Shown here one piece after another: positions 63,581 through 64,000 of a stretch of 64,000 nt of DNA. The position numbers and the translations under genes are program-made. The stretch is from Prorocentrum cordatum (Eukaryota > Sar > Dinophyceae > Prorocentrales > Prorocentraceae), in the NCBI GenBank assembly GCA_963575745.1, contig CAUYUJ010000681.1:510104-574103 (forward strand), written 5' to 3'. How positions within the stretch are numbered: position 1 is the first letter of the stretch; each line of letters begins with the position of its first letter. Under the pieces are notes generated by a model. That model ran no database searches, was not told the DNA's origin, and saw only the letters and a list, made by a program, of their open reading frames with translations.

Positions 63581-64000
63581 GAGCGAAGACGATAGGTTTG
63601 TGCGCGAGAGATTGAGAGCGAATGAATCTGATTGTAGATGATTCTACGCGCGCGTGAGTCTACGTGCATAAATGTCGACGCCCATGTCGGCGCGCCTCTC
63701 ACGAGGATCGCGCCCGCTTCCTTCCCGTTCTTCTTCTCCCTTTTTCCCCGTGCACGCCTACGTCCAAGGCCGCGGGCGCGGCGCCGCACGGAGTCCCCGC
63801 GACGCGCGCTGGTTTCCCCGAAGGGGTCCTGGCGACGCGCGCGGGTCGTCCGCTGCGCGGAGCAGAGAGAGCGAGCAGGCTGGCTCCCGCCCGGGATGCG
63901 CGGCCCGAAAGCGGCCTCAATACGTCGAATACGATGAAAAACTCCCAGGAATCGAAAGTCGCCGCCATGCGAACTCCGCCACTGGGCCGCCATGCGAGTT
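63581..64000. other. Window end, no recognised gene
   Basis: GC-rich; AGCCGCC...ATGCGA words occur twice near the end. Frames lack domains. Confidence 0.35.

Noticed and set aside
1-64000. tRNA, rRNA, snRNA or spliced-leader genes
   Set aside because: I looked for B-box-like GGTTCGANNCC words and the conserved dinoflagellate spliced-leader word TTGGCTCAAG and found no convincing match. A covariance-model search would be needed to be sure.

Overview
The window looks like nuclear DNA of a dinoflagellate. It is GC-rich and most of it is repeat. Coding sequence is a small share and sits in exons on both strands. The one clear gene, a protein phosphatase 1 catalytic subunit, has an intron with odd borders and terminal inverted repeats. 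The retroelement debris is of the non-LTR type, with APE-like endonuclease, reverse transcriptase, RNase H and CxxC modules. I could not fix the species, and no spliced-leader relic was found. A run of 100 N at 58901-59000 shows this is a draft scaffold.

Layout. 0-2.4 kb: foldback elements and the three-exon PP1 gene on the minus strand. 2.8-5.3 kb: simple and degenerate tandem repeats. 5.1-10.9 kb: a decayed minus-strand LINE-like retroelement. 12.4-24.9 kb: a chain of tandem families, called here A (about 420 bp), B (75 bp), C (64 bp), D (42 bp) and E (77 bp), joined by recurring junctions. 26.0-27.3 kb: a 151-bp array (I). 29.0-30.5 kb: exons of a probable minus-strand gene with SH3-like segments. 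31.3-33.3 kb: a second A-B-exit-X block. 33.3-36.9 kb: degenerate arrays and one possible signal-peptide exon. 37.3-41.4 kb: two retroelement remnants facing away from each other. 44.8-46.2 kb: E family again, inverted. 49.7-53.3 kb: two arrays of a 101-102-bp family (G), each ended by the same cap sequence and a 73-bp family (H). 53.6-54.1 kb: a cysteine-rich coding exon. 54.5-56.5 kb: hexanucleotide, 73-bp and degenerate arrays. 57.4-58.9 kb: a minus-strand retroelement 3' half with RNase H and CxxC motifs. 59.7-62.5 kb: microsatellites and GGGCC-type degenerate arrays.

The strongest unexplained signal is the grammar of the repeats. The families are not randomly mixed. The same order (A, then a GGGACGTGCC minisatellite, then B, then a fixed exit sequence, then X) is seen at three places with matching junctions. 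A purine-rich cap with a short conserved core sits at the end of four arrays from two unrelated families. Only PP1 is a confident intact gene. The other coding calls are partial, decayed or inferred from protein-like composition.
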